Assembly (NCBI GenBank): GCA_946902875.1
Contig: OX336345.1
Location: 19,065,395 to 19,129,394, forward strand
DNA length: 64,000 bases
Direction of reading: 5' to 3'
DNA from: Nematopogon swammerdamellus
Taxonomy: Eukaryota; Arthropoda; Insecta; Lepidoptera; Adelidae
This document shows positions 34,051 through 46,439 of this stretch, piece after piece; position 1 is the stretch's first letter, and each line of letters begins with the position of its first letter. The notes below the pieces were generated by a model. It saw nothing but the letters and a program-made list of their open reading frames with translations, was not told where the DNA came from and did not search any database. A program made the position numbers and the translations under genes.

Positions 34051-36092
34051 GGGCTGCCACCTTTAAAAAATGATAGACCCGGAGTATTCAGAAAATTCGA
34101 AATGTTTATAAAATAAAATGTAAATTTTCAGAGGTAGGTATCATTCCATACGAAATAGTATTACAAATTGTAATTTAAAAACAGATAATTGTGATTTTTT
34201 TTATCAACTTTTTTTTTCAGGTTTTTTCAAATACTTTAAAAATTCTCGACAGGTCATATTATAATATTAATCTTTACAATTAATTAACTCCGACTTCACC
34301 ATGTCGACTGATAAGCAGTTTCTCTCTTCTGTCCATAAATTTTTCATTAAGGAAAAATCGCACTCCACAAAAGCATTAATAATCGGTATTGAAAAAAATT
34401 CACAGATTTCGTGCCTTACACGACTATCGAGCACATTGAAAATTAATCTACGGAATTCGAAAAAAAATTGTCGCTGAGCGACACGAGAAAGTCGGGATAA
34501 GGAAAAGGTTAGTTGGGTTCTGATGATGGAGCCGGAAGGAAGCCATAGGAACTCCTAAACTACACATGATAAACCCATCGTGTTTGGGCTCGTTGGATTT
34601 GTCTTCGCAAGTACTCTAGTCATTATGTTATTTCCAGGGTCCTGATCATGGAGCCGGAAGGAAGCCATAGGAACTCCTATTTTTGGGCTCGTTGGATATA
34701 GGATTATAGGATAGGTTAGAAGATGCGTCGCTATACGCGACGCATCTTCTAACCTAACCTATATTCTTATCTTCTATATCCTTATATTATATTTTTATAA
34801 TTGATATTTATTAACTTTAGTAATGTCAAACTTATCTCTTTTTCTGTCTAAATTTTAGTTTACATTTTTAAAGCTGCTTGTGTTTTTGAAAAATAATAAA
34901 AAATATATAAATGTAATATTTTTTTTTATTTTGTTGAATTCATTTTCAATGCGACGCATCTTCTAACCTAATCTATATTCCTATATATATATCCAACGAG
35001 CCCAAATATGGTGGATTTATCATGTGTAGTTTAGGAGTTCCTATGGCTTCCTTCCGCCTCCATCATCTGGACCCTGGAAATAACATATGACTAGAGTACT
35101 TGCGAAAACAAATCCAACGAGCCCAAACACGGTCGATTTTCGATGTGTGGTTTAGGAGTTCCTATGGCTTCGTTCCGGCTCCATCATCAGGACCCTGGAC
35201 ATCATATATGACAAGAGTACTTGCGAAGACAAATCCAACGAGCCCAAACACGATGGGCTTATCATGTATAGTTTAGGAGTTCCTATGGCTTCCTTCCGGC
35301 TCCATCATCAGACCCCAACTAACCTTTTCCTTATTCCGACTTTCTCGTGTCGCTCAGCGAAAATATTTTTTCGAATTCCGTAGATGCATTTGCAATGTGC
35401 TCGATAGTCGTATGAGGCACGAAATCTATGAATTTCTTTTTTCAGAAAGGTTGAGCTACAGGGCAAACGCTTAACCCGATCGTCTTTGTTTTAGGCTCAA
35501 ATTGTAGCTGACTAAACTGTCCAGAGGAGTTTTTCTCAAATTTTTGATATCATTCTTGGTTTCCAAAATATCGAGCACCCAAATTAAAAATTCGGAAAAA
35601 ATTTAATTTTTTATTCACTATTTCGGCCATAACTTTTTTCTCTTTTTACTTTCTCGAATAATTATTTTCAACTTACAGCTCTCATGAATACGCGTCTTTT
35701 GAGCCTTTTATGAATATCATATCTTCACAACTCTCCGAGATATAAGGGGATCGCACTTTATCGTGAAATCGGGGCCTATACTGAAACGAACCAAAAGACA
35801 TTTTCAATGTCAAAAAAATCCAATTATTTTCGGCAATTCTGTGAAATTTGTTACTTTTAATAATCATTGAATCCATAATCGCGCGCGCACGCGAACGGTG
35901 CATCCAATTCGTCCGATGTCCACCCACTCCGCTCCGATCATCCAGTGATTCAGTCAGTCGAGCCGAATTCACCGCTCGGCTCGACGCACCGCCCGCCCGG
36001 TCAGACCCGGAGATAAACGATGTTAACCCGTAGCCCGGATATACACCATTCAAACCCGTAGACTCCGGGTCAAACCCGGAGGGGTGGCAGGC
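34051..36092. mobile_element. Possible ~2-kb DNA transposon with GGGCTGCCACC termini
   Basis: GGGCTGCCACC at 34051 and its near complement GGTGGCAGGC ending at 36092 could be terminal repeats, and CCGGAGT/ACTCCGGGT blocks lie just inside both ends. The 34390-35444 foldback is internal. No transposase is seen. Confidence 0.35.
34390..35444. repeat. Foldback with repeat-bearing arms
   Basis: Outer arms share CAGATTTCGTGCC...CGACTATCGAGCACATTG and CGCTGAGCGACACGAGAAAG. Inner arms are made of a ~120-bp unit with CGGAAGGAAGCCATAGGAAC, two on the left and three on the right. The centre carries a hairpin GAAGATGCGTCG/CGACGCATCTTC at 34720-34756. Confidence 0.75.
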
Positions 36093-36508
36093 CTACCTAC
36101 ATAATATCATTTTATTAATGTTGTATTGCAGTTTTCATTTCGAGGACAGGACATGCCCAAAGTCTAGCAATAAATAAACATCCATGTTGATTTTTTTTTT
36201 CTTTACCTTCAATATAATGAAGTGAGGCGGCGCCTCACTTGCTTCACCTGGGGAACCGCCACTTGGTCGCAAGAAAGTGCAAGTCAAGCTGTGCCAGTGC
36301 AAAGTAAGCTAGTTCAGCTATTGACAGTGACTGGACACCTGTGGAAGCTGGCTTGCTTTGGTGAAAATCGCATGTAAATTAAGTCGTAAATTGAGCCGCT
36401 CTCGAGTTTAAGACAACAGCCAGCAGGCGTCGTCTAAAAAACGACCACAAAGGAAATCTTCGAAATAAACATATTTAATTTAATTATTCTAAACATGACG
36501 TGACATAG
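35445..36508. other. Intergenic spacer, no gene
   Basis: Only the right end of the putative 34051-36092 element is recognised. The rest shows no coding motif. Confidence 0.5.
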
Positions 36509-36761
36509 GACAAGATGCCGTGCTAAAGGGCGATAGGCTCGCCACCTCTCACCTTGGCACGGTACCTCCACGGAGTCATGCAGCAGGTGGGTCTTCATGC
36601 CTTACTTGCTGCTTGATCGATTGAATCTTGTTCGAATACTTTGCGAAACGTAGTGGTCGGTGTTGTGCTGTAATTTACCAAAGTTTTTGCAGCACAACAC
36701 CGATTACTCTGCTTACGCCGATTGTCGGGATTCAGCGTGTGTGATATGTATGTATGTATGA
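36509..36761 (+). mobile_element. SINE tail T fragment
   Basis: Matches the second half of the 39154-39489 element, from ACAAGATGCCGTGCTAAAGG to the (TATG)n end. Head H2 is absent. Confidence 0.7.
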
Positions 36762-37133
36762 AGTGACATAAAAATATTTTTTTAACAGACCAATTTCAGA
36801 GATTTTTTTTTGCCAACCCTGGTCGAGAGCTTGCCAGTCAGGGTCCATGGTTCAGAAGTGAAGATAGTTCTGCGTTCCCACATATTAAATAAATATCAAT
36901 AAAATACCTATCTAGTTTATTTTGATAAGCAACTATATTATGTTGATAAGCAACTACGAGTACCTAAATTAAAATATGGATGATGTCATACATCATCAGC
37001 ATCACACACAGTGCAGTGATGCGATAATCCTGGGTTCACCAGATTCAATAACATTACTTTTATCTACTTGAGCGTACTAATATTATATTTCTTCCTTAGA
37101 TAAATGCAAAGCCGAAAATGACAAAAAAACAAA

Positions 37134-37372
37134 TACGTCCCGACCAGAAATCGAACCTGGAACTCCTGCTTGAACCGCCCCAGCGCGTTACAATTTCAGA
37201 AATTGAATGCAGGAGGTCGCATCATACCGACTCTATAGTCGGTATGATGATGGATAAATCTATAAGATGCAACTGTTAAAAATATTTGGAGAGAATATGT
37301 CATCGACCCGATGGTGAACGTGCTGGCGGCTCAAGCCGGAGTTCCAGGTTCGATTCCTGGTTGGGACATAAT
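37134..37372. repeat. Inverted pair of tRNA-like segments
   Basis: Left arm CGTCCCGACCAGAAATCGAA...CCTGGAACTCCTGCTTGAACC mirrors the right arm ending GGTTCGATTCCTGGTTGGGAC. The right arm contains a B box GGTTCGATTCC. A smaller hairpin (CATACCGACTC/GAGTCGGTATG-like, 37222-37248) sits at the centre. An intact tRNA fold was not found, so no tRNA gene is called. Confidence 0.65.
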
Positions 37373-37734
37373 TTTTCTCGTCATCTATCTATATAATGAA
37401 GAAGAAAATATAAAGCGGTTACATGCTTAGTACAAACATATTATAATAATAAAATAATGTTATTTGTTTTTTATACCAATTTTAGATTTAAATTTTACGT
37501 TTATAGAAAAAAATTTAAATTGATATGAAAATGTGTGTTAATAAAGGAATAAAAATTATGTTATATTGTTTCATGATTGTTTCAATAAAAAAAATCTTAT
37601 AAAAGGTAAGTATTCCAAGTATTAAACATAGTAAATTGCATTGTTAAAAAAATGCAAGGGACATACCACTTCTTCTATGACGCGCACGCTTTTTCCTCCA
37701 TGATTCCTATATTAAAACATAATCCGCGTTTTCC

Positions 37735-37965
37735 GCACAGTTCAGTGTAGTCGGCACGAGCAAAGAGAAATATTGGTATGGCGCCTAGATCCGACAGGAA
37801 GGAGGTGCAATCTAGGTGCTGGAGGTCTAGCTAGCAATTGTCTAGCTAGACCATCACGGGTGTAGCAGCTGACGACGTACCTAGTCGGGGTTCCATAAAA
37901 ACCGGCCAAGTGCGAGTCGGACTCGCGCACCCAGGGTTCCGTACCTAATTGGCCGGTTTTAATTA
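37735..37965 (+). mobile_element. Variant SINE end and GTGCGAGTCGGACTC repeat
   Basis: GTTCAGTGTAGTCGGCACGAG...GGTTCCATAAAA resembles body S with an unrelated insert. It is followed at once by the repeat ACCGGCCAAGTGCGAGTCGG. Confidence 0.5.
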
Positions 37966-38094
37966 TTTGTTATATTTTATTTTTGCTACTACCTACTTAC
38001 ATTCCACTAATATTAATCGAATTTTAAACCTTCAAAGGTTACCTACCTATTACGCTTCAAGTTATACAACTTCAAAAACAAAACAAAAATCTGT

Positions 38095-38580
38095 TTTTAA
38101 CCGACTTCAAAAAAGGAGGAGGTTCTATGTTCGGCTGTGTGTATTTTTTTTATGTATGTTCAGCAATATCTTCCCCAATTGTGAACCGATTTCGATGATT
38201 CTTTTTGTGTTTGGTTCAATCTAGCTCCAAGGTGGTGTTTTGGTCAAGATCGGATTGGAAAGCGAGGCGGAATCGCGAGGCCGAAGGCCGAGCGATTCCG
38301 CCGAGTACATTAATAGCAAATAAAAAGTACTAAAAAAACTGTGAAATAAAAAACTATTTAAAAAAATATAAAAACCGCCTTCAAAAATGTATGAAATAAA
38401 AAAATTAAAATCGAACCCTAGAGTTGAAGGCGGTGGTGCTAAAGCAAGCAAAAATAACCGAACGCCTTCAACTCTAGGGTTCGATTTTTATTTTTTTATT
38501 TCATACATTTTTGAAGGCGGTTTTTATATTTTTTTAAATAGTTTTTTATTTCACAGTTTTTTTAGTAATTTTTATTTTTG
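38095..38580. mobile_element. Second copy of the ACCGACTTC element with hairpin
   Basis: Near-identical to 26428-26893, including the GAATCGCGAGGCCGAAGGCC block and the TCGAACCCTAGAGTTGAAGG hairpin arms (38365-38560). Confidence 0.7.
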
Positions 38581-39143
38581 ATCTTGCTCTCAAGCTGTAT
38601 TTTCAATCGACTGTAGGCGGTGTTATCATGTGGATAGTCAGTGAATGCTTGTAAAAATGATTATGAAAAAAAAGCCCTGCGAATTTTCTTACCGGTTCTT
38701 CTTCGTGGGTGTAATCGAATCGGATAGAACAAATTGTAACAAATTCGAGTACAGTCATGTTGTCTAATGAATTACAACAATATACAGACCTTAGAAGGTA
38801 GAACGGACAGACAGACAGGCGTAGGCTTAGTAATAGGCTCCAATACGGTACGGAACCCTAAAAATTTAAACTCAGTCTCGGTAGGTACCACTATGGAATT
38901 TGAAGATAACAGTTTGTGATAAAAGTATGTTTGTATGTGTGTGTGTGTGTCGGCAAGTTAGTTAGCACTTAGGAATGTCCGATATTGCAGTTTGGTTGGG
39001 TTAGCAGCGGTAAAAACATTATTTTGACCAATTTGTTACTATCAATTTCTCATGATCCGTCTCACTCGCTCCAACGTGCTTCTCAATGCGTCTAAGTGAG
39101 ACAGAGCTGCGATATATCAGCTATTTTTGCAATAATCGCTAAT
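38581..39143. other. Intergenic spacer
   Basis: Contains an inverted CCGTACGGAAG-type repeat tail (38795-38870) and a short (GT)n run near 38936. No gene is seen. Confidence 0.5.
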
Positions 39144-39153
39144 AGAGTATAGG

Positions 39154-39489
39154 TTGTATAGGTGTGGGGCCGGTACTTAAAAAGAATGTCCCCACTGCAT
39201 CTCTCCCCATGCATGTCGTAAAAGGCGACTAAGGGATAAGGACAAGATGCCCTGCTAAAGGGCGACAGGTTCGCCACCTCTCACCTTAGCACGGTACTTC
39301 CACCGAGTCATGCAGCAGGTGGGTCTTGGTGCCTTACTTGCTGCTTGATCGATTGAATCTTGTTCGAATACTTTGCGAAACGTGGCGGTCCGTGTTGTGC
39401 TGTAATTTATCAGAGTTCTTGCAGCATAACACCGATTACTCTGCTTACCCCGATTGTCGGGATTCAGCGTGTGTGATATGTATGTATGT
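39154..39489 (+). mobile_element. Full-length SINE-like element, head H2 plus tail T
   Basis: 336 bp flanked by a perfect 10-bp duplication AGAGTATAGG at 39144-39153 and 39490-39499. It ends in (TATG)n instead of poly(A), which suggests mobilisation by an RTE-like LINE (inference). Confidence 0.8.
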
Positions 39490-39499
39490 AGAGTATAGG

Positions 39500-40826
39500 C
39501 AGGCAAGAAATTAATGTTGACGTAGAGACATGGTTTTATATTTTGGATTATTTAGTGATGCAGAATCCAGTCCACCAATATGTTATGTACTAGCTTTTGC
39601 CCGCGGCTTCGCTCGCGTGAAATCCGTATTTAAAAGAAGAAAGTAAGTAAGCCCGCCACCGTAATTTTATTTCGGCGCGCGGAACAATTCGGTTTCCATG
39701 AGAGCCACATCTTAGCGTAACCGGAACTGTATTTTATTATCCTGTGCCCCGTATATTAAAATGGGCTTGTACTAAGTTTCATCGAATTCGGATGATCGGT
39801 TTAAGAGTTATGGAGGAACATACATACATATGTACATACAGAAAAGATTTCTAAAAATCGTCAATTTAGTTTAATTATCATACATAGAGTCTACAAACCC
39901 AGTAACTATATCATAAAACAAAGTAGGTAACTTACTCCATGACCAGACCATCTCTTATTATTAGTAGTATTGATTACATCGTATAGGGCCGGAGATGCTG
40001 AGATCTACTCAAATTGACAATGCTTGCTGCAAGTACTTGTGGAGCTCACGGTGGGCCCGTGGGAGACCAACATACGATAAAGTTAAACGACCATAATAAG
40101 AGAACTTCCCAAATAACAAATAGGTACTATAAAATAAAATACTACTGGCGGCATTCGCAACCCCCGCATACGGCCGAATGTCCATGGGCTTCGTCGTTAG
40201 ACACCTTATGGGTGGCTAGGAGCCACATGTTACGCTTTCAATAAAAAAATAATAAAAAAAAACTGGTGAGATTCCGTTGTCTGCTTTCATTTCACATACC
40301 CTTAACTTCTAAAGGAAAAAGAGTATTGAAGGAAAATTACAGAGAAAGTAATGCTAATGAATGAAGACTCTAGTCTTGGGTCCTTCAAGAGGGGCGTGAA
40401 TGAGCACCTGTCAGGCCGGTATGGCATTCGCAACCCCCACATATGGTCGAATGTCGTCGTTAAACACGTTATGGGTGGCTAGGCGCCATGTCGCGCTTAA
40501 AAAAAAAACAGAAGCCTTAGCGCATGAAGTATTTTCATGCTTGACCAGTTTTTTCAAAGATGCTACTTTTGTCTTCTTTGGACATACGTAATCATAAAAC
40601 ATGGTGATCTGGGAAGCATTAAAACATTATGTAGTTAAAATATTTTTAATTCCGTTCATTTCAACTGGAATATTTCTACTTATAATAAACTATACCGTAT
40701 TTAACACTATTCACAGCTTACAAACTACATTATTAATTAGAAAAATAGTTTCCGCTCACACCCCCCTCCACGAGTCACGAGTCCTCATGTATTCACATTA
40801 TACCTTTGACATTTACATTTGTATAA
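39500..40826. other. Intergenic spacer with LINE-tail-like repeats
   Basis: Two copies of a CGCAACCCCC(G/A)CATA...TATGGGTGGCTAGG segment at 40140-40235 and 40420-40500. The second is preceded by codons reading LGSFKRGVNEHLSGRYG, like the end of a LINE pol ORF. No host gene is seen. Confidence 0.5.
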
Positions 40827-41797
40827 ATGTCGCAGTATTATCATAAGATTAGTAAAATTATAATTTTACTAGTAAAATCATAATGCTTCGTATTATTGTG
40901 AGTCAAAGCAAAAATTCACAATCTTACTGGTTAAAGTTAGCATTATTATAATTTTACTAGACTGCCTTAGAAAGATTGTAAAATGCTATGATTTCTTACA
41001 ATTTTACTGCTTCATCTCTTAGATATCCAGTAAAATTATAATTTTACTAATTGTGGTCAGTAAGATTGTATTTCTGAGGAGCGCGCGGGGCGGGCGGGAG
41101 ATGACGCTTGCAGTGATTGGCCGATATCGCGTGGAGCCATGTCGTCGGGGCAATATGCATCATTGGCGTTCACTGAAGATTGTTAGTAGAAATTTTGCAC
41201 TGCACATCTGTGATGTAGGTTGCACCGCCTCAACATTAGGTTAGGGTTAATTTATAGAAGATGTGTCGCGTAGCGACGCATCTTCTATAAATTAACCCTG
41301 GTTATTTTTTTTTTTAAACCACCAAAGCATTGTGAATATTTTGGTGGTTTTGATGGTTTAAAAAAAATTTTAAAAAATAACCAGGGTTAATTTATCCCTA
41401 ACCTAATGTTGAGGTGGCGTATGTCGTTTTTGTTGCGTTTCATTTTGAACCATGGCAGTGAACGCCAATGATGCATATTGCCCCGAGACGCTCGTGTCCT
41501 ACTAAGCTCCAGATATGCACAATATTTAAACCAATCAGCGCACGCTATACGTCTTCATACAATTTACTAGCTATGTTTAGTAAAATTATAATACTAAAAA
41601 TCTGCCCAATCAATCAGTAAAATTGTGAGAAAATATCGTTTTTTACAATCTTTCTAAGGTAGTCTAGTAATATTATAATAATGCTAACTTTAACCAGTAA
41701 GATTGTGAATTTTTGCTTTGACTCACAATAATACGAAGGATTATGATTTTACTAGTAAAATTATAATTTTACTAATCTTATAATAATACTGCGACAT
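40827..41797. mobile_element. 971-bp nested foldback element
   Basis: Outer arms of about 160 bp begin ATGTCGCAGTATTAT and consist of ATAATTTTACTA-type sequence. Inner arms share GGGGCAATATGCATCATTGG and CCTCAACATTAGGTTAGGG. The middle has GTCGCGTAGCGACGCATCTT and paired TTAAACCACCAAA segments. No ORF. A short relative of the termini is at 43825-43910. Confidence 0.8.
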
Positions 41798-42649
41798 ATA
41801 CATATACTGTATACATATTTACATAAACCAATAGGGGGCGGAAGCGGTGGACTCCATGTGAACTTGATTCATACATTTTGCCTAGCCTAACATTTACAAT
41901 AATTCACTATGTCCTCCCAAGAGTCACCATTACTACGGTATCACCTTCTTTATTACTATAATGTATATTATAACCTTGGTAAAGATGCTCTAGTGAAACA
42001 TTTTCGAAATTGTATAAACATAAATAGTTTGGAAATATGCAGGTAACATTTTTCAATTACATTTAATAAAACACAATACACAACGCGGTGATTTCGTTTT
42101 ATTAAATGCAATTAAATTCATTTTTTATTTGTACGCAAGCACATAATTTTTTGTAAACATTTATAATTTGGTAATCAATTGTTAACTAAATAGTAAATCA
42201 TGCATAATCCTATTATAAAATTTCTATAAATACTCTCCAGACAAATTAAATTATTAGTGGGCAGAAAACATTGAAGAAAAACTTAAAATTATATTATTTT
42301 TTACCACAAAATACTTAGTAGCAAAAGCTCGAGGGGTACCACTTAGGTTTTTAGTCAGCGCAGCTAGACAAATTATTATAAGAAATTAACTTATTTATAA
42401 AAAAAACATTATGGCCGGACAGAAGGACTGCGATTTTCCATAGTTAACATTTACAGGGAGATTGGTTTGTATTACATTTGGCATACACTGATTCCTGTAC
42501 ATGTACTGAATACTAGATTCAGTATTGATTTTTTTGGTTATTTTTGTATGCATCAACTTTTCTTTTCTTATAAATACGAGATTGTTTGGGTACCATTGTT
42601 TTGTTTGATGTATTATGTAACAATTTTTTTTTTCATTCTTATTTATAAA

Positions 42650-42938
42650 CAATGATATTTTAAGAAAGATACGTTGTCTCTACGACATTCGGTGCTCACA
42701 CACGGCACGAACTTGAAACGTTGACAGAAAGAACTATAAAGTGATGTGCCGACTAGGGAGTTCAAGTTATGTGGCGGTTGGTATAACTGATAACTACTTA
42801 GGAAGGACGACGCACGTCTGAACGCGCGCGTAGTTGGTGCGCGACTAACTTCAAACAGGACTGTGGTCTTGTATTTAATGTGCCGCTTTGGGAGCTCGTA
42901 TAACCTATCTACCTCCTTTTTCACATATAATATCATTG
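42650..42938 (-). mobile_element. hAT-type MITE, second copy
   Basis: 289-bp inverted relative of 8985-9306, with the same CAATGATATT termini. Flanks TTTATAAA (42642-42649) and TTTGTAAA (42939-42946) are 8-bp duplications with one mismatch. Confidence 0.8.
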
Positions 42939-44284
42939 TTTGTAAACATTAAATCGAAAATAGAAAACCTGTTGTACAGTTACCGGCAGCAAATAATGCG
43001 TGTCAAGCTTTAGAAAGAGACAATCCGCTTGTAGAGCGTCGTCCTTGTCGCACAGGGACGTGCGAGTTCGTGCGACAGGGACGAACAGTAAATAGTGATG
43101 CATAACTGTCTAAAATGATTCTGTGGTATATAAGTAGGCACATAATGTGCAAAACTGTATTTCTCATGAGAAACTAATTTTTCTAATATTTTCACAAATA
43201 TTTGGAAACATGTTTAATAAAATAATATAATTAGTGAAGGGCAACATCATCAAAGAATGTTATTATAATTTGAACGAAGCTTTTAGTGATACATTTTTCT
43301 AGTCAATTAGTTTACATTTTGTATATTTTTTTTGTTGTATTTGTGATTTATGCATTTATTATGGTTTAATTAATTTTGTATTGACTTTTTTTATCATGTT
43401 AAATTATTGCCAGATTACATTTTTCAATGTTTTGACATTTTAATTGTATTATGACATTTTGGCATATTGATTTATTTGATTTTGATATTGATTAAAATTT
43501 TTGAAAACTTAATTATTATTTTCATGATTAATTTGAAATAAAAATGTTATTTTATTGTGCTTTTCATTTTTTTATTCAATGGAATTTTTAAGGATTTTAT
43601 TGTTAGGTTTGATTTTATGTAAATGTTACTTGTAATATTTAATTTGTCTTGAATTTTTATTGTAGATTGTTGTTTTGACTTTGTTTGACAATTTTTACTT
43701 GGATCGAAATAGAATAAGAATTATTTGAGTTGTCTGAGTGTATTGATGTACCAAATGGACCGATAAAAGAATTGAATTATTTGGTATACTACAATGAAAA
43801 TAAATACTTATAGACAATTAATTCAGTGCAGTAATATTATAAGATCAGTTGAACTATAATTTTACAAGTATAATTACTAATCTCATAATATTACCCGCGA
43901 CACATATGTACATACAATGTATATGAAACCGTGTATGCCAAAAGGAGCTTATTTTCGTTATAAACACATTTTTGCTAAATATTGAAATTGAATTGATAAT
44001 ATTAATTAAACATCATATCACATTTACATATTTTTGGAAACACACAGCAATGTATTTATGTAGTATGCACAAACATTGACATGGAGACTACTTGCGACAG
44101 GAACAATGGTGTGAGGCGGCCGTAGTCAGCCATGCCAGGTTGTATAAAAACTAATTTCACATATTCATTTATTATGTAAGAAATTTTAAGGTGACACCAC
44201 ACTATGCGACACTGCATTGCAACCAGATCAGTATTATTATACTTTGCATGAAGTAAACTTCACCACGCGGCAGCGGCAATTCCC
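42939..44284. other. AT-rich intergenic spacer
   Basis: Holds a GTGCGACAGGGAC MITE piece (43010-43090) and the short foldback relative at 43825-43910. The rest is T-rich without gene or repeat calls. Confidence 0.5.
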
Positions 44285-44470
44285 CATGGACAGTCGCACT
44301 GAATGAAGCGTCGTCGGTCGAAACGGCGATGTAAATAGTTCGTGTTCGGTGTAGCCGACATACAATGAAGGGAAGCACTGACATGTCACCTAGTTCACCC
44401 GGTTTTATGGGCTGACATCACAGATGTTATAGGTGACGTAGTCAACCGTGTCAGTTCCCATAAAAAAAAA
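44285..44470 (+). mobile_element. SINE body S fragment with poly(A)
   Basis: From CAGTCGCACTGAATGAAGCG to CAGTTCCCATAAAAAAAA. The head is missing. Confidence 0.7.
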
Positions 44471-44699
44471 CAGTTTTGTACAGTGCGGTCTCACCATTAA
44501 GTAGTCACTTAAGTATTTGTTTTACCCAGAATTACATTTGTATTCTATTATTACACCTTGGCGCAGAAGGCGGACAACACCTTTGCAAAATGCAATTGTT
44601 TCAAGTTAACCTAGCACAACTTAACATTATAAATATATACTAAAATCATTATTGTACAGATTTCCTCACTGTACTGTTATGTTGGGGTAGAATATATCT

Positions 44700-45600
44700 A
44701 GTATACATATTTTTAATAATATAACCGTGGTTCTCCAACTGACACTCCCACTGACTCACGACGTCCTGATGGGGACGTTTGCAGATGACACAGTTGCTTT
44801 GGCTGTTCACGTGGACCCTGTTGAGGCATCTCGCATGCTGCAGAGGAGCCTAAATAACATATCTGCATGGCTAAAAGATTGGCGTATCAAGGCCAATGAA
44901 ACCAAATCTGTACAAGTGACCTTCACCATTAGACGTGACACATGTCCGCCGGTAACATTAAATGGAGTTGAAATCCCCCAAGCGGACGATGCTAGATACT
45001 TGGGACTATACTTGGACAGATGTCTTACTTGGAGAAAGCACACATTCACAAAACGGAAAGCGCTGAGCCAACAACTCAGAAAACTTTATTGGCTGCTGAG
45101 CCGTAAATCTCAACTCTCCATGGAAAACAAATTGTTGCTGTACAAATGTATCCTCAAACCTATTTGGTGCTACGGTATTCAACTATGGGGCACTGCGGCC
45201 AATTCAAACCTCGAAATCCTACAGCGGTTCCAATCAAAAACCCTTTGTATGGTTGTTGACGCACCTTGGTATGTCACCAATAATCAGCTGCATCGGGACC
45301 TTGAGATTCCAACTGTAAAGAAGGAAGCAAAAGCTAGAAATGAGGCATACAAAAAAAGAGTCGAAAGGCACCCAAACAAGCTGGCAACCGAGTTGATGGC
45401 TCCTAGGAAAGTCTTCAACAGATTGAAAAGAAGAGCACCTCAAGATCTCATCACAGAGTGAAATGACTGAGAATAAAGTATATGGAACTGTCAATGGACA
45501 CTTACCATACAAGACCTATTTCAAATGCACAACTACTGATGAATGTCGGCTCACAGACAGATTGCAGTAACAAATATATAAAAAAAAAAAAATTACCGTG
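44700..45600 (+). mobile_element. 5'-truncated Jockey-like LINE with poly(A)
   Basis: An open frame of about 244 codons starts just before the reverse transcriptase catalytic box (FADDTVAL) and runs through YLGLYLDRCLTW and PIWCYGIQLWGTAANSNLEI to a stop at 45459-45461. This is the classic Jockey pol C-terminus. A poly(A) end lies near 45582-45592. Confidence 0.85.
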
Positions 45601-45792
45601 GTTGATAGGTAATTTAAAAACTGCCCAGGAGTTATTTGGAGTTAACAATCTACATAGGTAGCACTTATGTCTGAGAGGACTTTTCTAACAGACTATGTCA
45701 AAAACATCATCAAAGCAGGCAAAGCAAAAAAAAAGTAAAATTCAATTTTAAACTTACAATGTTTAAACGACGTACGCGTGCATTAAAGAACG

Positions 45793-46030
45793 GCGGGTGG
45801 CCGAGTGGCCTTCTCTTGCGAGAGGTCCGAGGTTCGAATCCAGCCGGCGTTTACCAATGAGTTTTTTCTGATTTTGAAAAAAATTACCTGCATACCTTCA
45901 CCCACTGCTCCATGGTGCGGATTCCATTTAAAAATTTAGGTCCACCGGGTTGACTGGAGGAAATTGCCTGAGGCAATAAGCCCTTGTCACTCATTAAGTG
46001 GCATGAAGTGTATTATTATAAAGGAGATAC
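45793..46030 (+). mobile_element. H3 tRNA-like head on a different body
   Basis: GGCGGGTGGCCGAGTGGCC...GGTCCGAGGTTCGAATCC is the H3 head. What follows (GGTCCACCGGGTTGACTGG...TAAGCCCTTGTCACTC) does not match the H3 or S bodies. Confidence 0.55.
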
Positions 46031-46439
46031 TTGGCTATCTACACATTACAATTTGCATCCGTCTTTTACCTACGTGGATGCTCCATCAATATTTATACTA
46101 TCAATTATTATTCTGTGATGTAATTTTGCTACTATTAAATTAGCACTAATTTCAAGTGTGAGCCGGAGGAACGGATTGCACGGTCGATCTCGTAGCTAAC
46201 TTCACAGCGGCAAATCAACGCAGAGTGGAATCTACTATTTAATAATACTGCAGCGTAACAATACACCACAATATTGCACACACATTTCTTAACTTATAAT
46301 CGAGGGGTTAAAACTACGCTGAGCAAGATTTAACACCGTCGTGCAAAAAATACACAAGGCAAATATGATCCGAGAACAAAAAAAATTTTAAGGAAAAAAA
46401 AAATTTACAGTTCCCGGCTGCAAATAATGATTGTCGAGC

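Noticed and set aside
35682..36053. 123-codon minus-strand frame
   Set aside because: Low similarity to anything and lies in a putative transposon; no splice or start support.
37305..37372. Possible tRNA gene
   Set aside because: B box present, but no seven-base acceptor stem or proper anticodon arm could be drawn; better explained as part of an inverted repeat.
45793..45850. Possible Ser/Leu tRNA gene
   Set aside because: A and B boxes are present but the variable and anticodon regions are broken and it matches the head of a dispersed SINE.
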